Program-made: the position numbers and the translations under genes
In this document: positions 8,988 to 19,008 of the stretch, piece by piece
Position numbering within the stretch: the stretch's first letter is position 1
How the letters are laid out: each line of letters opens with the position of its first letter
Assembly (NCBI GenBank): GCA_965228955.1
Contig: OZ245848.1
Location: forward strand, 930,001-994,000
Source of the DNA: JANSWY01 sp965228955
Lineage (GTDB): Bacteria > Bacteroidota > Bacteroidia > Cytophagales > Cyclobacteriaceae
Direction: 5' to 3'
Length of the DNA: 64,000 nucleotides
Notes under the pieces: generated by a model
The model's database searches: none
Told to the model about the DNA's origin: nothing
The model's input: the letters and a program-made list of their open reading frames with translations, nothing else

Positions 8988-10976
8988 ATGGAAAGAGATA
9001 TTATCATATTACTCACCTTAACAGGGTTGCCAATTATTGGGTTGATAGTTGGTCTCATATTAAGAAAGTATCACAGGTTGGTTTCAAGCTTCAATACTGG
9101 TTTGATTGGCATCTCATTTATCCTGGCTTTAACCATTTACTTGTCTGGAAACTTTGCTGAGAATCCAATGGAATACAAATTTCAATGGATGCTTAATATT
9201 TGGCCTGGATTTCTGTTGAATTCACTTACAGCCCTTTTAACAGTAATTGTGACTGGAGTATCTCTGCTAGTTCATATTTTCTCATTAGAGTATATGAAGC
9301 ATGATCAGCAATTAGCCAAATATTACGCTTTTCTTGGGCTATTTACTTTCTCAATGTTGGGATTGGTAATTGCTAATAACTTCCTGCAGCTATTTGTCTT
9401 CTGGGAATTAGTTGGGTTCTCGAGCTACTTGTTAATTGGCTTTTGGTTTACAAAAGATACTGCTGCCCAAGCGGCTAGAAAAGCATTAATTGTGAATAGA
9501 ATAGGAGATATCGGATTCCTGATTGCCATTCTGATTATATATGTTGAATTTGAAACACTTTACTTCACCACATTAGCCGATTATAGCATTGAGTTTAATG
9601 GCTGGATGATTGTAGCGGGATTTGGTTTGTTACTTGGTGCTCTTGGTAAATCTGCTCAGTTTCCATTGCTGGTTTGGTTACCAGATGCGATGGAAGGACC
9701 AACACCTGTTTCTGCACTTATTCACGCCGCTACTATGGTGGCTGCAGGTATCTTTCTACTTGCCAGATCAGTAATTATGCTTGACCCTGTTGTTTTGGAG
9801 ATCACTGCCTTCATTGGTGTTATTACAGCCACTATGGCAGGTTTTACAGCGCTATTTCAACATGACATCAAAAAGGTATTGGCGTACTCTACAATTTCGC
9901 AATTAGGCTATATGCTCACAGGGATTGGAGTAGGAGCTGCGGACATGTCAATATTTCATCTCACCACTCATGCATTCTTCAAAGCAGGTTTGTTTCTTAG
10001 CGCAGGTTCAGTGATTCATGCGATGCATCATGCAAAATCAGATGATCCCAACTTTGATGAGCAAGATATGAGATGGATGGGAGGTCTTAGGAAAAAGATC
10101 CCAATCACTTTTATAAGCTTTGTAGTATGTGGAATGGCCTTGGCTGGATTGCCTTTATTTAGTGGCTTTCTATCAAAAGATGCGATTATTACTCAATCCT
10201 TAGCGTGGGCAGCTGATAAAGGTGGACTTTACTATGCTGTTCCGGATCTCGCACTTATCACAGCATTGTTGACAGCAATTTATATTGGCAGATTATTACT
10301 GTTAGTGTTTTTTGGAAATGAGAAATCAACCCTTGATAAACAAAAGGAACCTTGGAGTATTTCAATTCCATTGATTTTGCTTTCCCTTCTGTCCATTGGG
10401 TTTGTATACTCACTGAATCCATTTGGAGCTGAAGGTTCTGCATTACAGCAATTATTAGGGCATCTTAATCGAGCTAGTAATAAAGTGATGGAGTTGACCC
10501 ATATATTTCATTTTAGAATGGTAATTATTAGTTCTGCTATTGCTTTGTTCGGCTTAGGGTATGCATATTACTATTATGGACCCAAATCTAAATATGCTTC
10601 CAAATACGGGCCGGATTTTAGTCATAAGAAAAGATTGGTGTTGATCATAGAGAATAATTGGTTTTTGGATAAAGTGTATCATGTTGCATTTGTTCGTCCT
10701 TTTGAAATAATAGCAGACGTATTTGAATATGTGGATCGAAAGATTGTGGATGGATTTGTAAACTTGATAGGAATGGCTGAGGTGGTAGGAGCCCATTTGG
10801 CTGGAATGTTTGATCAGCATGTAATAGATGGATTAGTGAATTTTGTAGCCACTACAAGTTGTTGGTTGGGTCAGATTACTAGAAGAATCCAATCAGGACA
10901 AGTTCAGTTGCAGTTTGTTTGGGCGTTGATTGGTATCGCGCTCATCATCGTTTGTATTAAATTTTTGATGATATGA
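8988..10976 (+). CDS. nuoL: NADH-quinone oxidoreductase subunit L
   Basis: 662 residues. Distal proton-pumping antiporter-like subunit of complex I, with about 16 spans including the long lateral helix region. Key family segments are visible: the TM5 glutamate in FVFWELVGFSSYLLIG, the TM7 lysine in LGALGKSAQFPLLVWLPDAM, and HDIKKVLAYSTISQLGYM. It overlaps nuoM by four bases. Confidence 0.96.
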   Translation: MERDIIILLTLTGLPIIGLIVGLILRKYHRLVSSFNTGLIGISFILALTIYLSGNFAENPMEYKFQWMLNIWPGFLLNSLTALLTVIVTGVSLLVHIFSLEYMKHDQQLAKYYAFLGLFTFSMLGLVIANNFLQLFVFWELVGFSSYLLIGFWFTKDTAAQAARKALIVNRIGDIGFLIAILIIYVEFETLYFTTLADYSIEFNGWMIVAGFGLLLGALGKSAQFPLLVWLPDAMEGPTPVSALIHAATMVAAGIFLLARSVIMLDPVVLEITAFIGVITATMAGFTALFQHDIKKVLAYSTISQLGYMLTGIGVGAADMSIFHLTTHAFFKAGLFLSAGSVIHAMHHAKSDDPNFDEQDMRWMGGLRKKIPITFISFVVCGMALAGLPLFSGFLSKDAIITQSLAWAADKGGLYYAVPDLALITALLTAIYIGRLLLLVFFGNEKSTLDKQKEPWSISIPLILLSLLSIGFVYSLNPFGAEGSALQQLLGHLNRASNKVMELTHIFHFRMVIISSAIALFGLGYAYYYYGPKSKYASKYGPDFSHKKRLVLIIENNWFLDKVYHVAFVRPFEIIADVFEYVDRKIVDGFVNLIGMAEVVGAHLAGMFDQHVIDGLVNFVATTSCWLGQITRRIQSGQVQLQFVWALIGIALIIVCIKFLMI

Positions 10977-12622
10977 GTGATTATTTGTTATCGCTTTTAG
11001 TGTTTATTCCACTTATTGCTGGAGCCATTGTATTACTACTTCCTGATAAGTTTTCTGGGATATTCAGAGTAATTACCCTGGTTGCGACTTGTTTGCAGTT
11101 TGTACTGTCTGTAGTTGTATTCTTCAGTTTTGATGGCAAAGCGACTTATAATGATAAGATCACAGAATCATCTTTTCAGCTGATAGAGAAAGCAGATTGG
11201 ATAAATGTGAAGCTGGGTAATATGGGAGAATTGTCTATCACTTATTTACTTGGAGTGGATGGCATAAGTGTCCTAATGGTACTTCTTTCCGGATTAGTGC
11301 TTGTTATTGGTGCAATTTCTTCGTGGAATATTTCAAAGAGCTTAAAAGGGTACCACGCTTTATATCTCCTGCTATCTTCCAGTATTATGGGATGCTTTGT
11401 TGCGTTAGATTTCTTCCTGTTTTATTTATTCTTTGAGTTTATGCTTCTACCGATGTACTTCCTAATTGGTATTTGGGGAGGAGTTAGAAGAAATTATGCA
11501 TCCATCAAATTCTTTATCTACACTCTTGTAGGTTCATTGTTCATTTTGGTGGTGATGATCGGTCTTTATATATCTGTTTTGGATCCTGCCAGCACAGATG
11601 AGTACCAAATTCATACCTTCAATATGATCCACATGATGGATCTGTCAAATTATATTCCTGGATCGATATTGAGTCTTACAGGTGGAGAGTTATTTGGATA
11701 CCCAATTAGATTAGTGGCATTTCTGGCTGTATTTGTTGGTTTTGCAATCAAATTACCTGCGGTACCCGTTCATACATGGTTACCAGATGCGCACGTTGAA
11801 GCTCCAACTCCAATTTCTGTTATTTTAGCGGGAATACTTCTTAAAATAGGAGGTTACGGATTCTTTAGAATTGCATATTCCATCTTTCCAGAAGGTGCTT
11901 ATCAGTTTGGTTACCTCATTGGAGGACTTGGGGTAATCGCAATAATTTATGGAGGCCTGGTTGCAATGGCCCAAAAGGACTTAAAAAAATTAATTGCTTA
12001 TTCTTCGGTTTCCCACATGGGCTATGTTATGCTGGGAATTGCCGCATTAACGGCAGAAGCTATAAATGGAGCTATATTTCAAATGTTTAGCCATGGTATA
12101 CTTTCAGCAGCTCTGTTCCTGATTGCTGGAGTATTATACGATAGAACACACGACAGACTGATTGCTAACTATAGTGGGTTAGGTTCGAAAATGCCTTACT
12201 TCACATTCGTAGTTGTTGTAATATTTTTCGGTTCATTAGGATTACCTGGGCTTTCAGGGTTTGTCGGTGAGGTGCTGGTTTTCTTAGGCGCATTTGGATC
12301 TTCTTCAGCAAACCAGATTATACCAAGATGGTTGACAATTGTGGCAACCTTGGGTTTGTTGATTACAGCTGCATACTATCTCTGGACATTGCAAAGAATA
12401 TTCTTCGGTAAATATTGGGTGAGAGAAAAAGAATGGGAGCCACATATGAATGATCTTACAAAAAGAGAATATTTGATGTTTGCTCCATTGGTAATTTTGG
12501 CCATTTTATTTGGGATATTACCTGGAACAGTCCTCGATCCTATTGCGGATTCAATAAGTGGTTGGGTGGAATATGTTTCTGCTCAGGGTAGAATTAATTT
12601 GGATGTTCTTAATAGTAAGTAG
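10973..12622 (+). CDS. nuoM: NADH-quinone oxidoreductase subunit M
   Basis: 549 residues. Antiporter-like proton-pumping subunit with about 14 spans. The catalytic glutamate segment FYLFFEFMLLPMYFLIG, the lysine/His loop IKLPAVPVHTWLPDAHVEAP and DLKKLIAYSSVSHMGYVMLG are all intact. It overlaps nuoL and is followed one base later by nuoN. Confidence 0.96.
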   Translation: MSDYLLSLLVFIPLIAGAIVLLLPDKFSGIFRVITLVATCLQFVLSVVVFFSFDGKATYNDKITESSFQLIEKADWINVKLGNMGELSITYLLGVDGISVLMVLLSGLVLVIGAISSWNISKSLKGYHALYLLLSSSIMGCFVALDFFLFYLFFEFMLLPMYFLIGIWGGVRRNYASIKFFIYTLVGSLFILVVMIGLYISVLDPASTDEYQIHTFNMIHMMDLSNYIPGSILSLTGGELFGYPIRLVAFLAVFVGFAIKLPAVPVHTWLPDAHVEAPTPISVILAGILLKIGGYGFFRIAYSIFPEGAYQFGYLIGGLGVIAIIYGGLVAMAQKDLKKLIAYSSVSHMGYVMLGIAALTAEAINGAIFQMFSHGILSAALFLIAGVLYDRTHDRLIANYSGLGSKMPYFTFVVVVIFFGSLGLPGLSGFVGEVLVFLGAFGSSSANQIIPRWLTIVATLGLLITAAYYLWTLQRIFFGKYWVREKEWEPHMNDLTKREYLMFAPLVILAILFGILPGTVLDPIADSISGWVEYVSAQGRINLDVLNSK

Positions 12623-12623
12623 G

Positions 12624-14072
12624 ATGGAACAGATCGCCAATAAACTTGATTCTATTACTTCCGGGCTTCATCTTATGGTTCCCGAATTATTTCTTGGAGC
12701 AGCATTGGTTGTTTTTCTTGTATTTGAATTGATATCAAAGAAGTCTTATTCTTTTTCTAAATCTATCATGTTCTTATTGATAGGTATTGGTTTGTTGTTA
12801 TTTGTGGGATTCCAACCAGAAGACAGCCAAATCGCAATCAATGGAATGATTTCAGTTGGAAGCGTTTCATGGATATTCAAGGTAATACTGGCGATTATGC
12901 TTGTTTTCATGGGAATTGGTACATTAATATTTCCAAAGGAAGCAGATGGCGAGTATAGAAGTATTTTGCTGGGGATTACGCTTGGTGCCTTTGTGCTATT
13001 ATCTTCAAGACACTTGCTTCTCTTCTATGTGGCAATCGAGCTCATGTCCATTTCCTCTTACATACTCACGACATTCAAAAGAAATAAGAAGTCATACGAG
13101 GCAGGTATCAAGTATTTATTATTCGGTGCTGTTTCGTCTGCAGTTATGTTATATGGTATCAGTCTCTTATATGGCTTTTCAGGGTCACTTTATATAAATG
13201 ATATTTTTAATTCTTCGGAGGAGTTATTTGTTCCAATTCTATTATTCAGTGCAGGTTTGCTCTTCAAGCTTTCCTCATTTCCAATGCACATATGGACACC
13301 CTCAGCTTATGAAGGTGCCCCCACACTAGTTGCTGCATTCTTCTCTATCACACCCAAGTTAGCGGTAGTAGGATTCATCGCTCAATTGTTTAGTATCACT
13401 AATGTATTCAGTGGACAACAATGGCAAATCACTCTATCAGTCATTGCAGTACTTACAATTGTGATTGGGAATTTCTCCGCGCTTTGGCAAAATGATGCAA
13501 AAAGAATGTTGGCCTATTCATCGATAGGCCATTCTGGATTTTTGATGTTGGGTCTTACGGTGCAAAATGATATTGGTCTCCAATCTGTAATATTTTACGG
13601 GGTTGTCTATTTGTTTATGAACCTCGCAGCATTCCTTTTGATCAGAGTTTTTGAAGATCAGGGGGTAAAACAAATACCAGATTTTGCAGGTTTAGGAAGA
13701 AAAAAAGTTTTTTTAGGGATTTTAATGGTGGTGGTAATGATCGCTTTAACGGGCTTACCTCCGACTGCTGGCTTCACAGGAAAGCTTCTGATTTTAAGTT
13801 CGTTTTACGAATTATATATTGCCTCCGGAGACCAGTTGTTTATTTATATTTTACTGATTGCGGTTTTTAACGCTGCAGTCTCTTTATTCTATTACCTAAA
13901 AATACCTTACTTCATGTTCTTCAAAGGCGAAGAAGATTCAATTAAAGCTGACAAAACCATCTCAAAATCAGAGATAGTGTTTGCAACTTTTTTAATTTTG
14001 CCTTTGTTACTTGTCTTTCTGAGACCCGAAATATTGATAAATATTATAAATAATATTAAATTATATAACTAA
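12624..14072 (+). CDS. nuoN: NADH-quinone oxidoreductase subunit N
   Basis: 482 residues from ATG 12624 (MEQIANKL), one base after the nuoM stop. A longer frame from 12558 would sit inside nuoM and is unlikely. Third antiporter-like subunit. Visible segments are FYVAIELMSISSYILTTF (TM5 Glu), LLFKLSSFPMHIWTPSAYEG (TM7 Lys) and NDAKRMLAYSSIGHSGFLML. It is the last nuo gene; purF starts 12 bases after its stop and may be co-transcribed. Confidence 0.96.
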   Translation: MEQIANKLDSITSGLHLMVPELFLGAALVVFLVFELISKKSYSFSKSIMFLLIGIGLLLFVGFQPEDSQIAINGMISVGSVSWIFKVILAIMLVFMGIGTLIFPKEADGEYRSILLGITLGAFVLLSSRHLLLFYVAIELMSISSYILTTFKRNKKSYEAGIKYLLFGAVSSAVMLYGISLLYGFSGSLYINDIFNSSEELFVPILLFSAGLLFKLSSFPMHIWTPSAYEGAPTLVAAFFSITPKLAVVGFIAQLFSITNVFSGQQWQITLSVIAVLTIVIGNFSALWQNDAKRMLAYSSIGHSGFLMLGLTVQNDIGLQSVIFYGVVYLFMNLAAFLLIRVFEDQGVKQIPDFAGLGRKKVFLGILMVVVMIALTGLPPTAGFTGKLLILSSFYELYIASGDQLFIYILLIAVFNAAVSLFYYLKIPYFMFFKGEEDSIKADKTISKSEIVFATFLILPLLLVFLRPEILINIINNIKLYN

Positions 14073-14084
14073 GACTTCTCCAGA

Positions 14085-15971
14085 ATGAGCGATGCAATAA
14101 AGCATGAATGTGGAATAGCCTTCCTAAGATTAAGAAAGCCACTCCAATATTACATTGATAAGTATAATACTCCCACCTATGCTGTTAACAAGATGTACTT
14201 GCTCATGCAAAAGCAGCACAACAGAGGCCAGGACGGTGTAGGAGTTGCAAATATCAAACTAAATATGGAACCTGGTTATCGCTACATAAGCAGGTACCGA
14301 ACCGTGGACTCCCAGCCGATTGAAGATATTTTCCAGAAGATTGGAAAAAAGTATCGGAAGGCACAGAGGGAAGGCCAAGAGAACTACATGAATGAGAAAT
14401 GGCTCAAGCAAAACTTTGGATTTACTGGAGAAGTTTGGTTGGGCCATTTGCGTTATGGGACGCATGGTAAAAACAGTATCGAAAGCTGCCACCCATTTCT
14501 TAGACAGAATAACTGGAGAAGTAGAAATTTGGTAGTAGCCGGTAACTTCAACATGACTAATGTGGATGAGCTATTCGATAAGCTTGTTGAAATTGGTCAG
14601 CACCCTAAAGAAAAGGTTGATACTGTAACAGTAATGGAAAAAATCGGCCACTTCCTTGACGAAGGGAATCAGGCTGTTTTTGATAAATACAAAGGAAAGC
14701 TTACTAACCAGGAAATCACAGACCTAATAGAGGAGGAACTAGATCTTGGTAGAATATTAGAACGTTCTTGTAAGGACTTTGATGGTGGTTATACCATGGC
14801 TGGAATGGTTGGTTATGGAGCCAGCTTTGTAGCAAGAGACCCTGCTGGAATCAGACCTGCTTATTACTATGCAGATGATGAAGTTGTTGTAGTAGCTTCT
14901 GAAAAGCCTGCAATTAAGACGGCCTTTGGTTGTGAGTATGACGAGATCAAGGAAATTGAGCCTGGACATGCAATGATTGTTGGGAAAGATGGAGATTACC
15001 AGCAGGTGAAATACAAAGAGCAATTAGAAAAGAAATCCTGCTCTTTTGAAAGAATTTATTTCTCGAGAGGTACAGATCCCGATATCTACAGAGAAAGAAG
15101 AAAGCTTGGAGAGCTATTGATTCCTAAAGTACTAAAAGCAATCAATTTTGATCTTAAGAATGCAGTATTCTCATTTATCCCAAATACGGCTGAGACTTCA
15201 TTCCTTGGACTTATGTCAGGAGTAGACAGATACCTGATAGACAAGAGAAAAGATATCATTCTTGAGAATAAGCCGTCAACAGATACATTAGAAGAATTAC
15301 TTTCGTTCCGGCCAAGAGTTGAGAAGTTGGTATTGAAGGATGCTAAGTTGAGAACTTTTATTACTGACGATGAGCATAGAGATGATCTTGTTGCACACGT
15401 TTATGATACCACGTACGAGGTTATAAATAAAGATACTGATACACTTGTCATTATAGATGATAGTATTGTACGAGGAACAACTTTAGAGAAAAGTATTCTG
15501 ACGCTTCTGGATAGATTAAACCCTAAGAAGATAGTTGTCGTTTCATCAGCACCTCAGATCAGATTCCCTGATTGTTATGGAATTGATATGAGTAAAATGA
15601 AAGACTTTGTTGCTTTTAGAGCTGTCCTTGAGCTATTAAAAGAAACTAATCAGGAATACTTGTTGGATGAAGTATTTGAATTGTGCCAGGCTTCAATTGA
15701 GCAAAGAGAACCTGAAAACTATGTGAAGAGATTGTATGAGCCATTCGAATATGAGCAGATCTCGAAGAAAATCGCTGAGATTGTGAAGCCGGAAGGAATG
15801 ACGGCAGAGCTTGAAGTGGTATATCAGACTGTTGAGAGTTTACACGATGCTTGTCCGAATCACCTTGGTGACTGGTATTTTACTGGAGATTATCCTACAC
15901 CGGGAGGAAACAGAGTAGTAAACAAAGCTTTCATGAACTTTATGAAAGGAGTTACCGTGAGAGCCTATTAG
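14085..15971 (+). CDS. purF: Amidophosphoribosyltransferase (long Bacteroidota form)
   Basis: 628 residues, longer than the roughly 500 of E. coli PurF but like a long form I recognise in Bacteroidota. It makes 5-phosphoribosylamine from PRPP and glutamine, the first step of purine synthesis. Class II glutaminase: the nucleophile would be Cys9 in MSDAIKHECGIAF, exposed after removal of a short propeptide. QKQHNRGQDGVGVA and the PRPP loop VIIDDSIVRGTT are present. Its position 12 bases after nuoN and the lack of a clear promoter suggest read-through from the nuo genes. A terminator follows. Confidence 0.9.
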   Translation: MSDAIKHECGIAFLRLRKPLQYYIDKYNTPTYAVNKMYLLMQKQHNRGQDGVGVANIKLNMEPGYRYISRYRTVDSQPIEDIFQKIGKKYRKAQREGQENYMNEKWLKQNFGFTGEVWLGHLRYGTHGKNSIESCHPFLRQNNWRSRNLVVAGNFNMTNVDELFDKLVEIGQHPKEKVDTVTVMEKIGHFLDEGNQAVFDKYKGKLTNQEITDLIEEELDLGRILERSCKDFDGGYTMAGMVGYGASFVARDPAGIRPAYYYADDEVVVVASEKPAIKTAFGCEYDEIKEIEPGHAMIVGKDGDYQQVKYKEQLEKKSCSFERIYFSRGTDPDIYRERRKLGELLIPKVLKAINFDLKNAVFSFIPNTAETSFLGLMSGVDRYLIDKRKDIILENKPSTDTLEELLSFRPRVEKLVLKDAKLRTFITDDEHRDDLVAHVYDTTYEVINKDTDTLVIIDDSIVRGTTLEKSILTLLDRLNPKKIVVVSSAPQIRFPDCYGIDMSKMKDFVAFRAVLELLKETNQEYLLDEVFELCQASIEQREPENYVKRLYEPFEYEQISKKIAEIVKPEGMTAELEVVYQTVESLHDACPNHLGDWYFTGDYPTPGGNRVVNKAFMNFMKGVTVRAY

Positions 15972-15993
15972 ATTTAGACAATAGATATTAGAC

Positions 15994-16034
15994 AAAAGAC
16001 TTTTTTGGTTGTTGTGACTGAGGAAGTCTTTTTT
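15994..16034 (+). terminator. Terminator after purF
   Basis: Arms AAAAGACTT (15994-16002) and AAGTCTTTT (16024-16032) with a 21-base loop and T-rich end. Confidence 0.6.
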
Positions 16035-16233
16035 ATTTTCAATATCAGTTGTTTGCTTTTGTGTCTTTAATCTTTTGTCTAAAGTCTAGCATCCAATTTC
16101 CAATATCCACCATCCACGAATAAGGCTATTCCAAACCTAGATTGTTACTACACTTGAGTATTGACCTGGATCCTAATTCTGGATGGAATTGTTTTCCTTA
16201 AAACATTAATATTCATAGAATTATGGTTACTGA

Positions 16234-16258
16234 AGGCCCACATTGTGGGCCTTTTTTG
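16234..16258 (+). terminator. Strong terminator between purF and the chemotaxis receptor
   Basis: AAGGCCCAC-ATT-GTGGGCCTT, a perfect 9-bp stem with a 3-base loop followed by a T run. It separates the purF transcript from the MCP gene. Confidence 0.85.
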
Positions 16259-16316
16259 CTGATAATACCATTGAATTTAATTATATTCGATATCACCAGC
16301 TACAGCCAGTAACTAG

Positions 16317-17693
16317 ATGTCCAGATTTATTTTCTTCAAGAAAAGCTTCTATCGCTCTGTCCTAACCAAAATTGGAGGACTTGCTTTGATGATGCTTATC
16401 CTCTCGATAATTTCTTACATTATCATTAACAGTAGTGATGTTGATGAATACGATTCAGATTTAGACGGTATTCATCAATTGGGAATGCTATCTCAAAAAT
16501 TGGCTACACAGTCAGGTGATAAATCTCAAATGATTGATGAGTTTGATAGCTTATTGAACTCTTTAAATAATCAATTGGAGAGTCAGAATTTAATTGAAAA
16601 AACAGGTTTGGAATGGGAAGGGTTTAAGGCTATTCTTAAAAATGACTCTGATGATCAACTTCGTTTATTGAATAAATCTATAAATGTAAATGAATCAATT
16701 CAATCCCTTTATCACGATTCCAAGACCAGAAAACAAAGCGAAAAAAGCAGAGTTAACACAATTGTAATCATCTTGCTGAGCTTAACTGGTTCTGTGATAG
16801 TTGTTGGTGCATTTGTGATGGAAAGGCAAATGATTTCACCATTAAGATCAATTGTTAAGTTCCTGAAAAGCTTTGGTCAGGGAGACCTTTCAAGAAAATT
16901 GAATTCCACTACCAGAAACGAAATTGGATATGTGGCCTATAATCTCAATGCAGTTGTGGATCAATTGAGAGTTATAATGGAGGAATTAAATCAACAATCC
17001 ACCTTGCTTCTTGATGCAAGTGGACCTCTCACAGAAAATGCTAAAGGCCTAACTTCAAACGCCGGGCAACTCTCTAACTCAGCATCCGAAATAGCAAGTT
17101 TGATTGAGGAAATGACCGCCAGCATTGAATCCAACTTCCAAAACACAGAATCCACCAAGCAAGAAATGAATGGAGTGGTTAATGAATTGGATAAGCTCAA
17201 AGACTTGGTGACTGAAGGAACGCGATCAGCTGTTGAAGTGAGCAAGAAAACCAAAATGATTAACTCCATTGCAGGTCAAACAAACCTATTAGCTCTTAAT
17301 GCTGCAATTGAAGCAAATAGGGCAGGAGAGGCAGGAAAAGGCTTTGCCGTAGTTGCCAAAGAGGTGCGCAAGCTCGCAGAATTAAGTAAAAATGCAGCTG
17401 ATGACATCATTTCAATTTCCGCCAGTCGTGTAACATTGGCTCAGGAGATTGAGCAGCTTTTTGTGCAAGTGGTGGAGGTCATTAAAAAATCCTCTGAATC
17501 TGTGGAATCAATTGCAAGAGCGAGTCAGGAGCAAAAAGCAGGCACCCAACAAATCAATCACTCCATGCAGGGTTTGAATGACATTTCCAACTCAACAGAA
17601 ACAACAGCCTCAAACCTTGAGGAGTATGCCGACACCCTTGCACAGATGTCGGTTGACCTCAATAAAATTGTTTCTTCTTTTAAGATTCATTAG
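16317..17693 (+). CDS. Methyl-accepting chemotaxis protein
   Basis: 458 residues. Layout: short cytoplasmic start, TM1 (about 17-37), a periplasmic helical domain of about 105 residues, TM2 (about 145-167), HAMP (about 168-222), then a coiled-coil signalling domain. The highly conserved hairpin tip AGQTNLLALNAAIEANRAGE and GKGFAVVAKEVRKLAE is intact. The periplasmic segment resembles the PilJ/NarX-type four-helix sensor. No che genes are nearby, so the receptor would signal to a remote CheA. Role in a gliding-type bacterium is not predictable. It overlaps convergently with the next gene by 14 bases. Confidence 0.92.
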   Translation: MSRFIFFKKSFYRSVLTKIGGLALMMLILSIISYIIINSSDVDEYDSDLDGIHQLGMLSQKLATQSGDKSQMIDEFDSLLNSLNNQLESQNLIEKTGLEWEGFKAILKNDSDDQLRLLNKSINVNESIQSLYHDSKTRKQSEKSRVNTIVIILLSLTGSVIVVGAFVMERQMISPLRSIVKFLKSFGQGDLSRKLNSTTRNEIGYVAYNLNAVVDQLRVIMEELNQQSTLLLDASGPLTENAKGLTSNAGQLSNSASEIASLIEEMTASIESNFQNTESTKQEMNGVVNELDKLKDLVTEGTRSAVEVSKKTKMINSIAGQTNLLALNAAIEANRAGEAGKGFAVVAKEVRKLAELSKNAADDIISISASRVTLAQEIEQLFVQVVEVIKKSSESVESIARASQEQKAGTQQINHSMQGLNDISNSTETTASNLEEYADTLAQMSVDLNKIVSSFKIH

Positions 17694-17937
17694 CGGTCTT
17701 CAAATTACCATTTTCCTTGATGAATTTGAATTCAGTATCAGAATGAATTTCTGTACCTCCTGATTCTATAAAAGTGCCAAATAAACCTCTCCAATCTTCA
17801 TGGTCTTCTACATTCGGGGTATCCCATCTGATGATTCCAGGTTCTTCGTCCCAAGCAGTACCTTCTTTAGCAGGAACAACAATTCCGATTTCGTTATCTT
17901 TTGACACTTTCATACCAAGGTAAAACCCCTTGTTCAT
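17680..17937 (-). CDS. Small conserved-looking hypothetical protein
   Basis: 85 residues, no signal peptide or membrane span. Acidic, with Trp/Gly-rich segments (GIIRWDTPNVEDHEDWRG). Not recognised. Its 3' end overlaps the MCP gene by 14 bases in convergent orientation. It lies downstream of the isoaspartyl peptidase gene, separated from it by a REP-like palindrome, so it is probably not part of the cyanophycin operon. Balanced amino-acid usage and a clean ATG support a real gene. Confidence 0.6.
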   Translation of the reverse strand: MNKGFYLGMKVSKDNEIGIVVPAKEGTAWDEEPGIIRWDTPNVEDHEDWRGLFGTFIESGGTEIHSDTEFKFIKENGNLKTANES

Positions 17938-17963
17938 AGCTTTTAATCTTGCAAATCATTCTT

Positions 17964-18012
17964 CAGTCGCTCGGTTTCACCGAGTGACGATTATATCAAG
18001 GCCTCTGGCCTT
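17964..18012. repeat. REP-like palindrome, copy 1
   Basis: Contains GCTCGGTTTCACCGAGTGAC, a 6-bp core hairpin (CTCGGT/ACCGAG) extended by GTC/GAC, followed by AAGGCC-TCT-GGCCTT. It is close to copies at 31830-31876 and 34191-34238 and lies just after the isoaspartyl peptidase stop codon, where the second hairpin may also act as a terminator. Confidence 0.85.
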
Positions 18013-18021
18013 TTGCTCTGA

Positions 18022-18957
18022 TCAATCAACATTCTTGAAAATAGCCACTTGAGCCTTTTCATCACTAGTTAACCAACCTCTATACATCCCCTCAGAATTG
18101 AAGGATAATGCAATATTAGCATCTCTATCAACAGTAATCACACCTCCTTCTCCACCAAGCTTCACCAGTTTCTTTTGGATTACATAATCAGATGCTTCCT
18201 GAACACTTAATCCTTTATACTTCACCAAAGCCGCAATATCATGTGCCACAACAGACCTAATAAAATATTCACCATATCCTGTAGCAGAAACTGCACATGA
18301 TTGATTCTCTGCAAAACAACCACAACCAATCAGTGAGCTATCTCCAATTCTACCATATTGCTTATTTGTAAGCCCTCCTGTAGAAGTACCTGCAGCCAAA
18401 TTATCATTCAAATCCAAAGCAACAGCACCCACAGTACCAAACTTCTTTTCTCCATCATGATCAAGTAGCACAGTTCCTTCCTTCTTTGCAGCCATCAATT
18501 GATTATATCTGAAGTCAGTATAGAAATAAACAGGATCTACCAATTTCATTTGATGATCAGTCGCGTATTGTTCTGCTCCTTTTCCTGATAAATAAACAAA
18601 TTCATCGTCATGAAGAATTAGCCTTGAAAGCGCAATTGGATTCTTTACTCTGGAAACTGCCGCCACAGCACCAGCTCTGGATGTTGCTCCATCCATAATT
18701 GATGCTTCCAGTTCGTGTGTCTCATCATGTGTGAAAACGGAACCTCTTCCTGCATTGAAAAGGGGGCTATCTTCCAAAGATTTAATACAAGCCTCAACAG
18801 CATCTAAAGCAGAACCTCCCACTTTAAGAATACTTTCTCCAACTTGCAATGCTTCATTTAAAGCGGCTTTATAGTTTGCTTCCTGCTCAGCAGTGATTTC
18901 ACTCCTCAACAAGGTACCTGCACCACCATGGATGGCCAGGGCGTATTTACCTAACAT
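18022..18957 (-). CDS. iaaA: Isoaspartyl peptidase / plant-type L-asparaginase (Ntn-hydrolase)
   Basis: 311 residues, no signal peptide, so cytoplasmic. Type 2 asparaginases are autoprocessed; the new N-terminal nucleophile would be Thr175 in KKFGTVGAVALD. The oxyanion and substrate-binding segments GRIGDSSLIGCG and ATGYGEYFIR are present, as is the N-terminal ALAIHGGAGT. The family hydrolyses beta-aspartyl dipeptides, and members in cyanobacteria split beta-Asp-Arg from cyanophycin to aspartate and arginine. Being the last enzyme gene in a locus with three cyanophycinases supports that role here. L-asparagine hydrolysis is a likely side activity. The transporter gene lies 51 bases upstream on the same strand. 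Confidence 0.93.
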   Translation of the reverse strand: MLGKYALAIHGGAGTLLRSEITAEQEANYKAALNEALQVGESILKVGGSALDAVEACIKSLEDSPLFNAGRGSVFTHDETHELEASIMDGATSRAGAVAAVSRVKNPIALSRLILHDDEFVYLSGKGAEQYATDHQMKLVDPVYFYTDFRYNQLMAAKKEGTVLLDHDGEKKFGTVGAVALDLNDNLAAGTSTGGLTNKQYGRIGDSSLIGCGCFAENQSCAVSATGYGEYFIRSVVAHDIAALVKYKGLSVQEASDYVIQKKLVKLGGEGGVITVDRDANIALSFNSEGMYRGWLTSDEKAQVAIFKNVD

Positions 18958-19008
18958 CTTATATCTTTTAATCTTTTAACTCAATATTTACCTCGAAGCA
19001 TGTTTCAT

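Larger units (their letters stand above)
15972..16316. other. Intergenic stretch: two terminators and two 7-base arrays
   Basis: No gene seen. It holds a terminator at 15994-16034, a stronger one at 16234-16258, and two degenerate 7-base arrays: 15971-16000, words ending TAG or AAG; and 16073-16114, six words each ending in TC. Confidence 0.75.

Noticed and set aside
17680..17937. The 85-residue protein as a component of the cyanophycin system
   Set aside because: It is separated from iaaA by the REP-like palindrome and has no recognisable domain; nothing beyond proximity supports it.
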